Under the pieces are notes generated by a model, which saw only the letters and a list, made by a program, of their open reading frames with translations, was not told the origin of the DNA and searched no databases. The translations under genes and the position numbers were made by a program. From the NCBI GenBank assembly GCA_963835685.1, contig CAWIGI010000011.1, forward strand, positions 62,001 through 126,000: a DNA stretch of 64,000 nt. Direction: 5' to 3'. The DNA is from DATAGF01 sp963835685. GTDB lineage: Bacteria > Actinomycetota > Thermoleophilia > Miltoncostaeales > Miltoncostaeaceae. Shown in pieces: positions 63,438 through 64,000 of this stretch; position 1 is the stretch's first letter; every line of letters begins with the position of its first letter.

Positions 63438-64000
63438 TTAGGCGGCGCGGGCGCGGCGCAAGCGCTCGGCGGCCAGAACCACCTCTATCTGCCGCCGGGC
63501 GGTGGGCGGGTCCACGTAGGCCATGCTCACCGGTCTCGGTCCAGCCGCCCTGGGGCATGCGCTCGGCGTTGACCGCGTGGGGCCAGCCGGCGGCGCGCCA
63601 GGCTGCGATCACCTGGGCCTCCACCCAGGCGGCGTCAGCCGCGGTTGGCAGCGGATAGGTCGCCACCAGCTGCCAGCCGCGCTGGCGGTGGGCCTGCAGG
63701 CGGCCGTCGCCTTCGCCGGTGATGCCGACCTTCAGGGCGTTCAGGTCGTCGTGCAGCAGCAGGTACAGCCGCCCGGGCGCTGTCGGGTCGCGGCCCCGGG
63801 TCCGGTCGGCCTGTGCGAGGGCGCACTACCGGCACGGCATCGAGCCGCCGCGCACGACGTTGTCGTAGCGCGGCGTGATCTCGCGGTCGCAGGTCAGGCA
63901 GCGGCAGAGCCACGGCACCTGCGCGCCGGGGTACGGCAGCAGCGGCTCGGCGCCGGCTGCCCGCATCGCGGCGGCCGTGGCGTCGGCGTCGAGCCGTTAT
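63438..64000 (-). pseudogene. Zinc-finger / GIY-YIG-like mobile-element protein, partial, frameshifted
   Basis: Runs off the right edge. In shifting frames on the minus strand it shows LLPYPGAQVPWLCRCLTCDRE then TPRYDNVV, a treble-clef-like Cys repeat, followed by LYLLLHDDLNALKVGITG and RQRGWQLVATYPLP, resembling GIY-YIG-type folds. It ends QIEVVLAAERLRR. Breaks lie near 63530, 63660-63670 and 63790-63830. Such proteins occur in actinobacterial integrative elements, consistent with the nearby integrase. Confidence 0.55.

Overview
The window reads as chromosomal DNA of a very GC-rich actinobacterium. Codons end almost always in G or C, genes are packed with 1-4 base ATGA/GTGA overlaps, and families typical of high-GC Actinomycetota recur: a LuxR regulator with a large ATPase module, MMPL exporters, several sigma factors of the ECF type, VOC proteins, DUF1918 and DUF4126. 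A thermoleophilic lineage (Solirubrobacterales/Gaiellales) would fit, but nothing here proves it. There is no rRNA, tRNA or CRISPR array.

Layout. 0-6 kb: start of a D,D-carboxypeptidase behind a structured leader, an AEC permease overlapping pyrF, and a GH15 glycosidase with an aldo/keto reductase. 6-12 kb: a hydroxyacid-dehydrogenase homologue lacking catalytic residues, an esterase, a large DUF4062-NTPase-helical repeat (STAND) protein and small redox genes. 12-18 kb: gene remnants, then a two-component system that probably controls an MMPL exporter. 18-26 kb: small detoxification and stress enzymes, including a tightly overlapped operon (barrel protein, isochorismatase-like, DJ-1-like, drug exporter). 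26-31.5 kb: a LAL regulator, then groES-groEL under a CIRCE operator. 31.5-34.7 kb: rph-rdgB with two small downstream genes, and a sirtuin. 34.7-41 kb: MFS, VapBC, murI with two paralogous alpha/beta hydrolases, two thioredoxin-fold genes. 41.5-51.5 kb: an envelope and secreted-protein region (beta-propeller lipoprotein, SGNH hydrolase, giant DUF11 surface protein, Gmad2-LysM protein, lactonase-like propeller) with an ECF42 sigma factor and a tiny cysteine-rich protein. 51.5-57.7 kb: metF, YbaK, SixA, cupin, GYD and sigma-factor genes, SDR. 57.7-64 kb: probable accessory island with a PLD-helicase-DUF3427 protein, tyrosine integrase and zinc-finger protein.

A dominant oddity is the number of broken reading frames. 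They are rare in the first 25 kb but frequent afterwards (groEL, rdgB, sirtuin, DUF11 protein, ECF42 factor, helicase, integrase and others). Because groEL and rdgB are housekeeping genes whose protein sequence remains conserved across the breaks, most shifts are best explained by base-call or assembly indels, not real decay. A few genuine-looking remnants also exist (a DHFR-like fragment, a VOC fragment, a DMT permease with an internal deletion).

Also notable are several genes whose only sensible start is CTG (rdgB, pyrF, the AEC permease), an unassigned structured leader, and several enzyme homologues missing catalytic residues.
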